Assembly: GCA_963691815.1 (NCBI GenBank)
Contig: OY829661.1
Coordinates: 19,364,349 to 19,428,348, forward strand
DNA length: 64,000 nt
Reading direction: 5' to 3'
From: Echiichthys vipera
Lineage: Eukaryota; Chordata; Actinopteri; Perciformes; Trachinidae
Shown here: in pieces, positions 37,119-50,000 of the stretch
How positions within the stretch are numbered: position 1 is the first letter of the stretch
Layout of the letters: each line of letters begins with the position of its first letter
The notes under the pieces: generated by a model
Database searches by the model: none
What the model was told of the DNA's origin: nothing
The model's input: the letters and a program-made list of their open reading frames with translations, nothing else
Program-made: the position numbers and the translations under genes

Positions 37119-37176
37119 GTCACAGAAGGATAATGAACCAAGGATGATTAGTGTCACTCTAGAAGAACCCTCACAG
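37119..37176 (+). other. Candidate 58-nt internal exon of an unidentified gene
   Basis: A pyrimidine-rich tract with TTCTTTTTACACTCAG ends at 37118, with a branch-point-like CTAAAT about 30 bp before it. The segment ends CACAG at 37176 and is followed by a consensus donor GTGAGT. After one base it is open for 19 codons reading SQKDNEPRMISVTLEEPSQ. Both splice signals are strong, but an open frame of this length is common by chance and I do not recognise the peptide. If real, it implies a plus-strand gene with introns larger than the visible flanks. Confidence 0.35.
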
Positions 37177-37179
37177 GTG

Positions 37180-38610
37180 AGTAGATACATTTAGAAATGT
37201 CCTCTTTATGAAAAATGGTAAAACAACTACTTCACATTCACCTACAAAAAGTGCTCTCTCCATTATGGCATGCTTAGGTGATAAAAAAGTATTGTTACAA
37301 TATCTACCACAAAAATAGCAATACTGGATTAAAAAAACAAAAACATTGAACTAAATCAATTGAGCTACCATGCCAGGTGCTGGCCTATCAGCAGCATTTT
37401 GGGGGATTAGGGTTTTGCCCAAGGAGACTTTAATATCTGTACAGAAGGAGCTAACTAATTCTAATACAGACAAATCTTTAAAAAAAAATAGGTTCAGGTT
37501 GGGTTGGGCTACTTCTTGTTCAGTGTTAGGCTATGAGACAGAGTATGCACGCAACACAAGACTAGTGTTAAATTGTCATGGTGTTGCCAATATTTACCAC
37601 CTGAAAATCGACTGACTCCCCGTATGTAGATAGCTGGTATAAAGCCATGGCTGCCTATTTCAAACAGTTTTCTAACTGCCCTTCTACTATCTCGGCTATA
37701 TATTTTGCAAGGATATCGTTGCTGCATCCAGGGCTTACCACTGCCCAAGACGACTGTGATTGGTTTTAAGAAATACAAACTCAGTTGACTCTATTTTTAT
37801 ATCCCAACAACAAAGACAGTTGCAGTTATCCAGTATTTCACCACATGTAGAAAACTTTGGCACATAGGAACATATACTGTACAAGTCAGATAAAGTGGAA
37901 AGGCAAAACTAAACCAATCAGACAAACAAATGTGCATGCTGCTGACAGGGTGTTTCAGTTTTGGCAGTTGCTCATGCTATATTAATCGTTTAAAGTGTGT
38001 GACTTTTATTGAACTAAATGGTATGCGCAAGTAACAGCTGGGGCCACTGCATCAAAATGTAATGAACGCATAAATAAAGAGAGATGATGATGAGAAATAC
38101 TGAGGCCTACTGGGATATTATACCTCTCCAAGGTAGCGTGGCTGGATACTAACTAATATCTGCCATGGATGTGTGCTGTGATTATGTAGGGAGAAAGAGC
38201 TAAGTATCTGAGGTATTCAAATGGGTATCATTATGTGCTTAAATCATATGATCAACAATTATTTCCTGAACGTATAATTGCTTTAACTCTAGCTCGGGTC
38301 AGCCATTTGTTGAAATTTCAGTTTTGTTCATCACAGTGCTTTGCAGAGTGGACAGATTGTATACCCTTATATCTTAACAAAAACAGCCTAACCTAATCAG
38401 CAGTTAAGGACAAGGCCTGGTGCGAGTGGAGTGGAGTGTAAAAAAAAAAAAAGCACCATGAATGAAAAATGGAAGAATAAATCATGTATACCTCTCTCTA
38501 AATTTATACAATTCAATGATACATTACCCAAAGTTTTTTGGTAGACGTTTTGGAGCTGGAACTTAAAGGAACAGGGTGAAGGATTTATTTTTTTTATGTG
38601 AAATATTATT
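37180..38610. other. No gene recognised
   Basis: AT-rich sequence with an A13 run near 38440. Short ORFs at 37370-37615 and 37509-37778 are unsupported. Confidence 0.45.
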
Positions 38611-38616
38611 AATAAT

Positions 38617-38770
38617 ACAGCTGCAATGATTATTTGACTAATTGATTAGTCGTTCAATATAAATATAATCACTAATTGGATAATCACTAAAGTAATTTTT
38701 CATGCGAAACAATGGCAGAAAAATGCTGTTTTCAGAATCTTAAATGTGGCGATTTCCTGCTATTCTTTGT
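38617..38770 (+). repeat. Degenerate hAT-derived miniature element fragment
   Basis: Begins ACAGCTGCAATGATTATTTG and continues with TTGATTAGTCGTTCAAT and ATGGCAGAAAAATGCTG words. This is the pattern of a common non-autonomous fish hAT (GGCTGCAACGATTA-type start, GATTAATCG core, GTCAGAAAATAG end). Only part is present and no second terminus was found. Confidence 0.4.
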
Positions 38771-38789
38771 TTAGGTCATATTAAATTTA

Positions 38790-40880
38790 TATCTTTGGAG
38801 TGGAGGTTAGTAGCCACCGTGTTTCTCCAGTAGCCCAGAACAGACACACACCGGCTCTAGGGCCATTTCCATTTTCGTAGTTCTCCTGCTCATTGGCACA
38901 TGAGACAATTTTCAATTGGTTGCAATCTGTAACCTTACTGCTAGATGCCACTAAATCCTACACAATTAGCATCTATGAGTTATGCCACCACAATATTTGT
39001 CTGTCTTTCGAATTCTGTAGTCAAGACAACAGTCACCAAATAAAACGATGTGTATTGATTTGGTTGTTTTTTTTCTCCTTGGATCAACCATCAGTTAGTC
39101 TTGTGGTACCCCATCCATTGCAGCACTGACTGACTATAAAAATCAGTTCACTAAATCAGTGAACTATTCATCTGGAATCTACCTTGCTCCAGCTATCTCC
39201 CAAACATGGAAAAATGTCATTCCTGAGCTGAGGAGCACTTGGCATTACAAACAAAATTAAAAATACCTTTAAAAAAATTCAGATGCTCCAGCCTGGCAGG
39301 GAATCAATTAAGGGGCTTTTGATTAGCATGTGAGAGGGTAATGGTTGCAATGTGTATGTTAGCCCTCAGAAAGTTACTCCTATTTATGTTTCTAATCACT
39401 TTACACTTACCTCTCATTGAATAGGTAGATGTATAGCAAAAAAGGCCTTTAAAGCAGTAATATTTCAAAACAAGAATCTTTAATTTTAAAGAAGGTTGTA
39501 TGACAGGTTGTTTGATATATCTGAATGATTTAATTTGTGCTCATTCAAAGATTGTGTAATGGAATGCTGAATGACTTTAAAACAACTTTCCCTTGCACAA
39601 AAGGGGGGATAATTAACAACAAAAACCAAATTAACAACAACAAAACATTGCCATCAGCTATCAATTTCCAATTTCACATGGATAATGCATCTTGTATTAA
39701 AAGAACATCTAAAGAAGCTTTGTAGGGTCTATATAGTCTGAACTACCTTAATACTGTATTTACAGGTAGGTCACACACACTGTTTCCATGGCTTTGCATT
39801 CTTTCCCCTTCTTTCTGCACCCTGCCATGATACAATGTACTTGAAACGTCAGAAAGACATTATTATTCCCTCCAGAGTTTCCTCTCCTCCATATATAAAG
39901 TCCAAAATATATGTGATAAAAGTGCCATGTCTCCATCTAGAACCTCTGGGAGATGTTTTTATATGTCTGTGATGATCCCTGATGAGGTTTGTTTGGCAGT
40001 CTTTTCGAGCGGTGGGACAATCTTGTGTGTTAGAAACTGGCTGCGACCCTCAGGGTGTCAAATTTGTAGCAATAACCATTAAGATTGACAGAGAGGACAG
40101 CAGGAAAGTACAGGCTGTGCTCAATCCTGGTCTCACATTGTCTGGAAGGCAGAACGTAATTTAATAAATTCTTCAGAGAAAAATCAGGAAAACGTGAACA
40201 GGTGTGTCTCTACAGGACATCCATTCCAATCTTTGGCAAAGTCTGGAATTCACACTGTCTGTGTGAAATAATGCAGTTTGTTTAAAATGGGGTGAAGACA
40301 CTCCACAGTATTAGTTTTGGGAGCTGCAGCTATTTGAGCCCACTTCATGATCCCTGAGGATAAAAACTTTAGTATCTCTAGAGAAAACTATAAAACCGAT
40401 GGGTTTGGCTCTGGCAATTTTAACATGCCGCTGCGGACTCCCACAGTAACAGTCGCTGCCATTAACAGATTATGGCCATGCTGTGCCCTGCTGAAAAACA
40501 CACAAACGCCCCCCTTCCACCACACACAGTTTTATGGATACATAACAGCGCACACACCCACCATTCCCTCATTGGTGACTATACGCTTTGTGGCCCACAT
40601 AGTTAGTGTTGTGATATACCTCCACAGCTCAGCAGCAGTGACAGCATTTAGAGCACTCTGGGATTTATTTCAACAAATAAGCAGCAGGGCCAAGCACCTA
40701 CAGTAAATAATTTTAATAATATTCCTGGAAGAAATGGTGTCTGTGACACTGTTGTCATATTACATTAAAAAAAGAATATGAATTGGACTGTACAGAGATT
40801 GTTAAAAGTGCAGACATTAAACACACAAAAAAGAAAATTTCAATAAAGGTTTTTGTCCTCTCTAATAAAAAGGCTTGAAA
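38790..40880. other. No gene recognised
   Basis: AT-rich sequence. The 119-codon ORF at 40347-40706 has no recognised domain or splice context and is probably chance. Confidence 0.45.
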
Positions 40881-40884
40881 ACTG

Positions 40885-40912
40885 CCCCCCCCCCCCCAAA
40901 AAAAAAAAAAAA
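40885..40912. repeat. C13-A15 homopolymer junction
   Basis: Thirteen C (40885-40897) followed directly by fifteen A (40898-40912). Confidence 0.97.
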
Positions 40913-41828
40913 GAAGTTATTATATCTGATAAGCCAGATATCTGATTTTTTTCAAGTGGTGTTGTACACAGAGCTTATTTAAAGATGAATAAAGGCTACA
41001 ATTTGATTCAGGAAATTCTGTTATCACTCTGTGTTTCTTTCTATTTTTGTCTTGAAAAAGGACCACATGAATTCCACAAACAATACCAATACCACATCAC
41101 TGCTAATGTTATCAGCATATACTTTATGAAAGCAGCTCATACATAAGGTACATTCATAAGAGACACACCTGAAACTGCATGTTACCTGACACTGCAGGCA
41201 AAGTTCACCATGTGTAAACATCTCAACCTTAATATAGGCTTTGTATGAAACAGACTATTGGTATCCATTGGTAACCAAACATGTACTTTCTCTGCACGGG
41301 TGATGTGTAAATACCTTTAAAAAACATGTTATTAAGAAACCAAGTACATACATTATATTCCATACGTGAATACAAAGCAAGGCTTTCTGTGAAGAGCCTT
41401 TAAAACTAATATGCTTACCAGTGAGTATTTTTTTCTATACATGCATCATGCTTTTGATATAGGATTTGTGCTATGTACTCAAATGTTTTTTGTGTGGTAA
41501 AAGACTGTTGACTATGAACTCTATGATGATGTACTGTACTTCCTGCACACTGTAAACCTGGCCTATTCAACTTGCAGCCTGTGGGCCGGATACCGCCCTT
41601 TTGAATTGTTTTGTGGCTCACCAGATTGCCAGTATATAACAATGCTTGATGTAGGAAAATGGTTACATCAACAAAGGTTCTGATCTGGATCTGACTTGTA
41701 AATAACTGTCATGCGTGTGACATAGACATGTGATGCATAGCCAATCACACAACCAAATGCTAATCGCACCAATCACAGCGCTGCTCGGCAGTTGCCTGGG
41801 CTCATGAGCAAGAGAGGTCTGCACCAAC

Positions 41829-43030
41829 ATGGCGCTCTCAAAACCTAAGAAATGGAAAATGAACTTGGAAAACAGTCAGTTCCAGAGCGAATGGACGGAC
41901 AAATTTATTTTTATTTTTTTTTGGAATGCCGTGACCAGTACTAAAGCGGTCCGAATGCATATCTGTGATGAAAGAATACAACTTTAAGGGGCACTACAAA
42001 TCGAACCACGGCACGTTTTTGGTCCATCTACAGGGCTGGCAGCGAAGCCAACAGGGTCAGGTCGCCCTTGGTCGCTTTTGCACAGAGCAAGAGAGGGTTA
42101 TGATAGCATCCCTCTGTGTAGCCTGGACACTAACCCGACAGAATAGGCCTCTTACTGAGGTTGAGACGTTCAAAAATGTAATGCTCACTGTCATTGATGA
42201 AGTGGTTGTTGATGAAAAAGTAAAGGAAAGCGTCACCTCATCTATTAAAAAAGTGCCTCTCTCTGACACAACAACTCTTCGCAGAGTGGAATTACTTGCA
42301 AAGGATGTCTCAAGTCAGCTTTTGGATAACCTAAAAAAAACTCATCTCATAAGCATCTCTGTGGATGAATCAACTGACTGTACTGACATGGCTCAGCTAT
42401 GCATTTATGTCAGATTTCACAACAGAGTGCGCTTTAGAGAAGAACTTGTGGGGCTTATTCCGATGAGGGGACAATAAAACAGGTGAGGTGAAGTTTCAAA
42501 AGACTGTCACAATTTTTTTTCTACGAGCGTGAACTGGATCTACAAAAAGTTTGCCTTTTGGTCACCGATGGCGCTTCAGCCACGATTGGTAGATTACATG
42601 GTCTGACAGCGAGGCTATCAACCGTAGCTCCAAACATGCCGTTTTTACACTGCATCATTCATCAGTCTTTGTTGTGTGCAAAGTTGAGCGGACTATGGAC
42701 ACTGTCATGAACATTGTGAATTTCATCCGCTGAACCTCCAGCCAAAACATAGCCACAGCATCAGTATAATGCTTGCCGACGCATTTGAAGAACACACAGA
42801 CTTGCTTGTTCATAACAATGTGAAGTGGGTTAGCAAGGGAATGTTTGGACCGTTTCTGTGAGCTCCACCAGGGTATTGTGTCTTTCCTTCACACAAATGG
42901 GCAGCAAACCTCCTGGACCGCATGCTGGATGAACAGATCATGGCAGTAGTGTATTTTTATGTGACACTTTCAAACACTTGAACACCCTGAATCTTGAAAT
43001 GCAGGGACGAGAAAAGTCTATTGCTGATTC
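41829..43030 (+). pseudogene. GTF2IRD2-like hAT transposase-derived pseudogene
   Basis: An ATG at 41829 opens MALSKPKKWKMN, the usual start of GTF2IRD2-like, hAT-transposase-derived proteins. The frame hits TAA at 41985 after a T-rich run near 41900-41925. A one-base shift recovers the frame at 41965-42477, with VMKEYNFKGHY (BED-like finger remnant), then SLCVAWTLTRQNRPLTE, then ISVDESTDCTD, which holds the first catalytic-type Asp. Another shift near 42477 leads to KVCLLVTDGASATIGR (second Asp) and FLHCIIHQSLLCAKLS near 42640-42690. Pieces such as NNVKWVSKG follow near 42820, and the trace fades near 43030. At least three frame breaks rule out a full-length product. The C-terminal dimerisation region is not seen. 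The ORF 42057-42269 on the other strand is a shadow. Confidence 0.8.
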
Positions 43031-43039
43031 GGGTGAGAA

Positions 43040-46000
43040 GCTTGAGGTTGAATAGCCCTGCAGTAAACTATTTTAGGTATATGATAGTTTGTTTTAGGTC
43101 TTAGTTGAGAAGCTTCTGTCTCACAGCAAAGAACTGGAAACCTTAGTAGAACACAGTCAATAGGTTGAGTGGAAGTCACATTCGTTGAGAAGAATTCACC
43201 CTGATTCTTGTTTTCAACTAGAGTTTCCTCTTCCAACCAGCACTGTGGAGGACTTTGAAGGACTCTTGCTATGGTTTAGAAGGTGGAGACAGTGTTCGTT
43301 GTTTCTTAGTTGCTGGAGAGTATGGCAGAGAGACATAGTACAGTTTGACTCCAACAGACTATTTTCAACAGCTTCAAATCACCAGCATGGTGTAATACCT
43401 GGGCTTTGTACACGAAACCTGCAATTTCCTCTTCACAGCTAGGCCAATATGTGGAGACAGTAGAGATAGAATTAGAAGTTTCCCTACAGAATAGAAAAGC
43501 TTTAACTGTTGTTTAAGATGTTTTCGAATGAGTGAAGTAGTAAGGCTCACAGTGGCAAATTGAAAGAACATTAAGGTTTTTAAATTGTCATTTTTATTCA
43601 TGCCTGTGACGGCATGATGCAATTAGCTCCTGACAATTTGATGCAGGCATTTGTAGAAATATTTCCACTTGAGGAATAAAGAGCAAAAGAGGAAATGGCA
43701 GGAACAAACTGTTGATAATGTACCGGTGAGATGCATGAGAGAACTACTGACGGAAGTAGTCAGAGGTAGATTTGTATCAATGAGCACACAGTTAAATGGC
43801 TGTAACAGTTCTGCTCTATTGTCTATGGAATGGAGCATGCCTTTCATGGAGTGTTAGAAATCCTCTTGGTGTTCTGCTTTGGCAAATTTATATGCAACAC
43901 GTTGCTTTAGCAACTGCACTATGCATCCATATTCCCCATTTATCTGCATCATTCAGCAGTCTTCCATTCATGTTGGGTAATATTTATTGTGTCATCATCA
44001 TTGTTTCTCTCAAAAACAAAAACACTATACAGCAAACAATTCCAAGAAAAATATACTAAAAGCAGGGGGCACCATGTGACAATGCAACAACTGGCTGCAC
44101 ACGGTTATGGGTTGACTTGCTCCTTGGGAGGGAATTATGACAATCACTTCATAATTTTGAGTTTGGAGAATGGCTACTTGAAAGACCTACCTGCTGCTGA
44201 TAATTAGACTGACTTGGTGATGAGGGTGAAGTAATTCGATTTAATAGTGTTAAGCAGCTAAAATGGATCTATTAACCTTTAATGTTCAAAACACAGCAAA
44301 TATTACCAGGTATCATAATGATGAATAAAACTAAAAAAAAAATGCTTTCTTAAATTTGAAGAGAAGATCTTTTGGGACAAGCATGCCTGATGTAAATGTC
44401 TTGTCCCAGCAAAGCTGTATCCATGCCTCCTCAGATTAGCTAAAATAGCTTCAGAGAGATAACAGCAAACAGCAACTCCAAAATGCAGGTTTCAAAACAT
44501 CTATTTCCATTTTTTTTCTTGAGTATATGCCACTGCCTAGGAAGTGAAAGTTTGTTCAATTGAAATAAAACTTCAGCAGTTATTAAATGTGTGTGTGTGT
44601 GTCTCTCAGAAAAGATTCATCCTCTGACTCACTATTGCCTGTGGTGTTTTGTGTTAATGATTTGGGTTGAGTGTGAGGTTCCTATACTCCATGCATGCTA
44701 ATAGTGCTGAAATATTTTTACTGATGTTGAATCCCACTGATAAGGTGTAATAATTTATATTTGGGCCAGTTTTGTTTTAAATTTCTTCTAGAGAGATTTA
44801 AAAGATGGATGACTTTTAGTAACATTTTGCTATAATGAGACATTCATCTAGTAAAGATAATTTTGATCCACATGCCCACAAACCTGAATCACATGGACCT
44901 AGTCTAAAGTGACAAACATCCTATTACAAAGTTATGTTGTGTGAAACAGACAGCTAAAGACCCTAAAACAGGGCGTTTCAGACAAAGCGTGAAGAAAGTA
45001 TGAGAAAAACAATGTGTTTTTTTTAACATTAAAGCATAAACCTGAAAAATTGGCATAAGAGCCCTTTCATACATTCTCTCTTGTAGACAAATCTACTTCT
45101 TGTCTTGCACGTTTATTTTATTCAAACTTGCTTTGTGTGTTCTAAAAACACCATCATTTATGTCATCAGGAATGAACAAAACATAATTATGTTCAACTGT
45201 ACACTGTATCTGTGCACATATGGCAATTTTCCTGTTCATGTTTTAGTAATGTAGTGATACTGTGAACAGATGACGATGCACTCCACTGCCATTTTTTTTT
45301 GACATATGGTACGTTCATTTTGCAGCTGGTAGTATCATGTTTTTGTTCATTCTGTATTTCAAGCTGTGTCTTAATAACTGAATAATAAATGTAAAACATC
45401 TCCGACAAGCACAAAAAGCAAAAAGTACAGAACATCTTTGCCCTGGAATATATACACATTGGGAAAAAAATATACAATATGATGCAATAACAATATGAAA
45501 TGCACCTGGCATGGGACTTTAATGCCCTGAGGTGAATTTCCCAGACAGAGGTTTTTCTGAGGCTACATAGAAATGCTGCCGCCCCAACAATGCTCTGAAT
45601 TTTTGTAACTGTAGGATGCATACAGTAAGTATACAGTACCACAGCCTTAATCCTAACCATGACCCCGACTCTAACCTCAATTATCTGTAATGTAAAGCAT
45701 TTAAGTAGGGGATCTTACCAGATGCGGTGACAGCCCAGAAGGACAAGGAATGTCTTTCTCCTTATTTAATACAAAAGTATGTTGAAAAGGTTTGCAACTT
45801 CATCCACATGACCTTGAACTTATTGTGCTGATTAGCTTCTAGGTCCTGCGTATGCCGCACTCTTCCTAATCAAGCCTAACTGCTCGCAGAAGCTCAGTGT
45901 GACCTCTGTAACACTGTGTTAATAAATATGGATTATTATATGGTTATTTTTTTCAGTATGCAGATATTCTAAGCCAGCCTTCTCACCTCCACCTCTTTCT

Positions 46001-46280
46001 GCAGAACTCCACGTCTCAGCTGCCTACGCCTGTCCACCATTGTTTCATTCCTTCAACATTTCACCTTTTATTTCCCAGCTCGCTGCTTATAATTGAACAA
46101 CCACTGCAACAGTTTGCTGCAGGTCCAGCAAACTGAGATTTGAGTTAGAACTCTCGGTGCTGTCTGAAAGCCTATCGGTATTTTGTCTTATGATGTGAGC
46201 TCCTTTATAACAGTTACACAAGAATTTTATGACAAAAAACAGTAGGACATTTTTTTTTGCATAGTAGTTTTTTTCTCAAT
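43040..46280. other. No gene recognised
   Basis: AT-rich sequence with many chance ORFs, including a 155-codon minus-strand ORF at 45193-45660 that has no domain, no splice context and a Cys/Tyr/Ile-rich composition typical of AT-rich non-coding DNA. Confidence 0.45.
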
Positions 46281-46288
46281 AATTTGAT

Positions 46289-46313
46289 ACACACACACAC
46301 ACAGACACACACA

Positions 46314-46397
<84 letters not shown>
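46289..46397. repeat. (CA)n microsatellite, longest in the window
   Basis: About 109 bp of CA with two CAG-containing interruptions near 46302 and 46312. Cys-Val and Thr-His ORFs across it are artefacts. Confidence 0.98.
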
Positions 46398-46401
<4 letters not shown>

Positions 46402-46830
46402 CAAATAATTTGACTTTGACTGATTACATTACCAAATGGAGAACAGTGAGTTGTATGCAGGACTAAGCATACTAAGAGGCCATCACCTGTTTGCACGAGG
46501 CAAGGAAACATTTATACCACCACTCCCCAAGGAGATCAATATTAACACTATTTAAAGACACAACACTCATGTATACAGTGCATGTTAAGTGTTCACAAAC
46601 ACAACAAAGACTAGAATGTGTGAGTGAGGTTCTTTCTGCTTCCCAAGAAGAAGCTGTTGACATATACTGTCATCACACATCAATGCCCCATGTTTCAGAA
46701 GATGACAGATTGCATTGGTTTGTACAGATGAACCAAATAAAGAGGTAACCCCATTTAAAATCTGTTTGAAATATCAAACATTACATCCGATCATCGATTT
46801 CAACTCATGACTTCCAGAACACAGTACTCA

Positions 46831-47000
46831 CTAACATCCTATGGTCATTTCCTGGTGTGTAGACACTGGTGGTCGTGATTCTAGAAACGGCTCTATCATT
46901 TGTAATTCTGTGGTCGAGATGTTGACAGCCAGCGCCTGAAGGTAAAATACGAGCCTGCCATGCGGCTCACGTAGCTGTTCCACTTGCAGCTCCTGATTCT
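46831..47000 (-). other. Candidate terminal-exon-like ORF, unidentified
   Basis: On the minus strand a pyrimidine-rich CCTATCTCCCTGCAG acceptor ends at 47001. The following frame is open for about 55 codons (ENQELQVEQLREPHGRLVF, then YLQALAVNISTTELQ) and stops at 46833-46831. The composition is protein-like and less AT-biased than the surroundings. A GTGAGT directly after the stop codon could be a coincidental donor. I do not recognise the family. It could be a host exon or a transposon remnant. Confidence 0.25.
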
Positions 47001-47009
47001 CTGCAGGGA

Positions 47010-50000
47010 GATAGGAATGCCGAAATGCTTTGTGTTGATGTGTGCACAAGGAGAGACAGATTTAACTGGCGAAAAAGCTTAGCTAGTGTACTGCTCAGGG
47101 ACATCATTGTGAACAGATATATAACCTATGAAAATGTCCAAGCGTGACCTCAGTTACCAAGCAACCGGTTCAACTGAATTGATTACTCTCTTACTTTAAG
47201 CCTTGAAGAGATCTGGCATTTTCAGAGCTCCCACATCTATTTTAGTTTGACAAGAGGCTGGTCCCCTATCATTTCTAGGAATATAAAATGTTCTTCATGT
47301 TTAAAATGTGGTTGGATAATAGGATGGCACTTATGTCCTCTGCCATGGTGACCAGTGTTCTAGTTTCCACTCGATGACAAGAGTTTTACAATGTAGCTGT
47401 AAACAGCATGCCTGATTTATGCTATTGTCACTAGGGCTGAAACAATTACAAAAATGTATCGGGGCAAAATCTCTGCCTCGATGATTTGTTTAATTCCTAT
47501 CTTGTGCGTTATGCGGCCTGTTCAGCACAGGGATCATTGTTCCACACGGACTGTTTTTTGCGGATGCACACCACTACATCCAGAAAAAGCAGAGGATCAT
47601 TTCACACTTAAAAAGAAGCCAAAAAGGCGCAATGTATCCACTGAAAACTAGAACTGTCATACCACAACAGCACAACATCGATGATTCAGTGTCTGAGCCC
47701 AAAGCAGCCAGTTGTTAACGCCAATTCACCGAGCGCAGCTGTTCCCGTTTAAGGAGGGCAGTTGCCATAGTTACGGATAAACAGGAATATAATGCGTAAC
47801 GTTAGCTGTCCTCGTGAATGGCTCTATGTTTGGTTTTTTTATGAATGTTAAACATTACGTCACCTACCTGATGGTTTTGTTTGAGTAAATGAGACCGACT
47901 CACTCTTCCTGATGATATCTATCTCTAATTCATTTGCTAAATAAAAAGTGAGGTGTTTTCATTTTATGTGCCATTTTCTCCACTTCAATGAAGATTGCTG
48001 TCACCAGAAACAAGACATAATTGGTCTGCTGTTCCAATGAAAAAAAAAAAAAGCTACGTTAACATGTCACTAAAGAACGAATAATAACGTTCTTCTCTTA
48101 GCAGAGAAGGAGAGAGGACATTAATATGTGTAAGAGTTTCTGTATCGCCATAACCCTACACCTGTCGTGCTTCAGCCATATTTTTCAGTCATTCGTATCA
48201 CCTTTTTTCTGACAGAAAACACGCATATTCTTTTTAATCAATACAACTGTCTACACCTCAACTTAATGGTTTGCAATTGCGCATGGAGCTGAAACCCAAG
48301 TGTATTTGTAAGTCCAACTCCCATGAGCAACTACATTGGCTTGTTAGTACTGTGTCTAAACCCATCCAAGGAAACAACTTAACCCAATGTTTATTATTGC
48401 AACCTTAATAGTCATTTTAACCCAAATGGAGATGCTTCAGTGACCTTAAAGTATTTATTTTAACCCAAGCCATGATCTTTTCCTGAACCCTAACCTAACC
48501 TTAACAACAGTATTGTCCCATTATGAAACCGATTTTGCTTTTCAACAATGATATGTAACAGTTTTCGGAGGCACAGACAAATGATATTGTATCTGATCAG
48601 AAAACGCTTCTTGTGATGTTCTAGACATGAAAAACAACATATTTTGTTGTTCAAATTGGATATCCTGTAGGTTTGCAAACTGTATTCTGGCACGTTAATC
48701 ATGACTACAACCAAACATACACCATGCAGTTGGCAAATCTGAAAACGCATGAAACATGAAAACAAAAATGTACAATTACATATTTAGATATGTATGCATT
48801 TTAAATACTAAGTATTTCTGTAATTGTCATATAGGTTATTTTCAAAGGCAATTACAATTTTATTTTTTTCATTTTGGTAAGAGAACTTGCTTAATTGTTG
48901 GTTCCAAAAATCCATTAATCAATCTTATGTTCATTCATTTTATTTTATCTATTTAAATGCCATTATACATTATTCAACTAGTAAAGACATTGATTAACAA
49001 AGTGTAATACAGTTTTGATTCAATTCTAGCAGTTCAAGAGAAAGGTAAATCTAAATATCTGAATCCTACTAGCATCTGTCAACCATAATATTTCATATGC
49101 TCAATGATTCCCTTCCTGTTCTGTTAATTAATGCTATCTAAACACCTTTTGAAGTCAGTAGGTATTGTGTTCTATCTATTGTCTATTGTCCGTTATATAC
49201 TGTGAAACACAAATATGCATATTGTATGGATTTAACTGTAATTCCAGCAAGAATGTCACAACACCAGGCACTGAATTTATTTTGATCTCTAAAGTCTAAT
49301 CTGGTGATATGTTCTGAAAAGTTAATTAAAAAGGGGATGGCATCTGCTATTGATATCATATTTGGACTGCAAACTTGCAACCCTGCACAACCAAAACGAA
49401 AACATTAGATTCCTCTTGAGAGAAGCTGCTCTGAGCTCTCCGTTCCATTACCAACCTGTCAGTACATCACGGTGGGAGAGCACTGCTTTTAGAGAGGATG
49501 AGAGGAACCTGATATGAAAGACAGACTGACCCAAGCTCCTCGCTCTGGGAGCCATCAGACCCTGAAAACAGCGTGCCACAAAGCACTTTAAACTCATCCA
49601 GACTATACAACGTACAAGTCAATCTACACTGGGTTTACTTATTTGTGCCCAGACCATTTCGGCCTCCTCCTCCTGCTGCCCTGCTTTCATAGATAACTTT
49701 TGTTACAATAGGTGGTATATTGGCGGAAAAATACTTTCTGCATCAAAGTCCAGCCAAACAATCAATACATTAAATCCAATTTTATTAATGTGCCTGTAAA
49801 TACATTCAGATGGGTTAGGTTGAAAACAAAGGCGATTAATTTCTTCAGAGTTTCCACTATATCATTCTGAAGGGGTGCACCGCCATGACGCAATGTGTTT
49901 AATTCGCTTGTCAGCAATAACAGCAGGACAGTCGAGTGTTTGTTATTTTAAAAGTCAGTTATTTTAAAAAGTCAGTTGAACAGGTGAAGTGAAGATAGAT

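Noticed and set aside
45193..45660. 155-codon minus-strand ORF
   Set aside because: Composition is that of AT-rich non-coding DNA (Cys, Tyr, Ile, Phe) and no domain is recognisable.
46214..46511. ORFs over the CA repeat
   Set aside because: Pure Val-Cys or Thr-His translations of a microsatellite.
47868..47936. Minus-strand exon-like stretch with GTAGGT donor
   Set aside because: An open frame of 23 codons is expected by chance, and the donor is only fair.
48478..48510. CCCTAACCTAACC, telomere-like words
   Set aside because: Only two or three irregular units, typical of dispersed fish repeats and not an interstitial telomere array.
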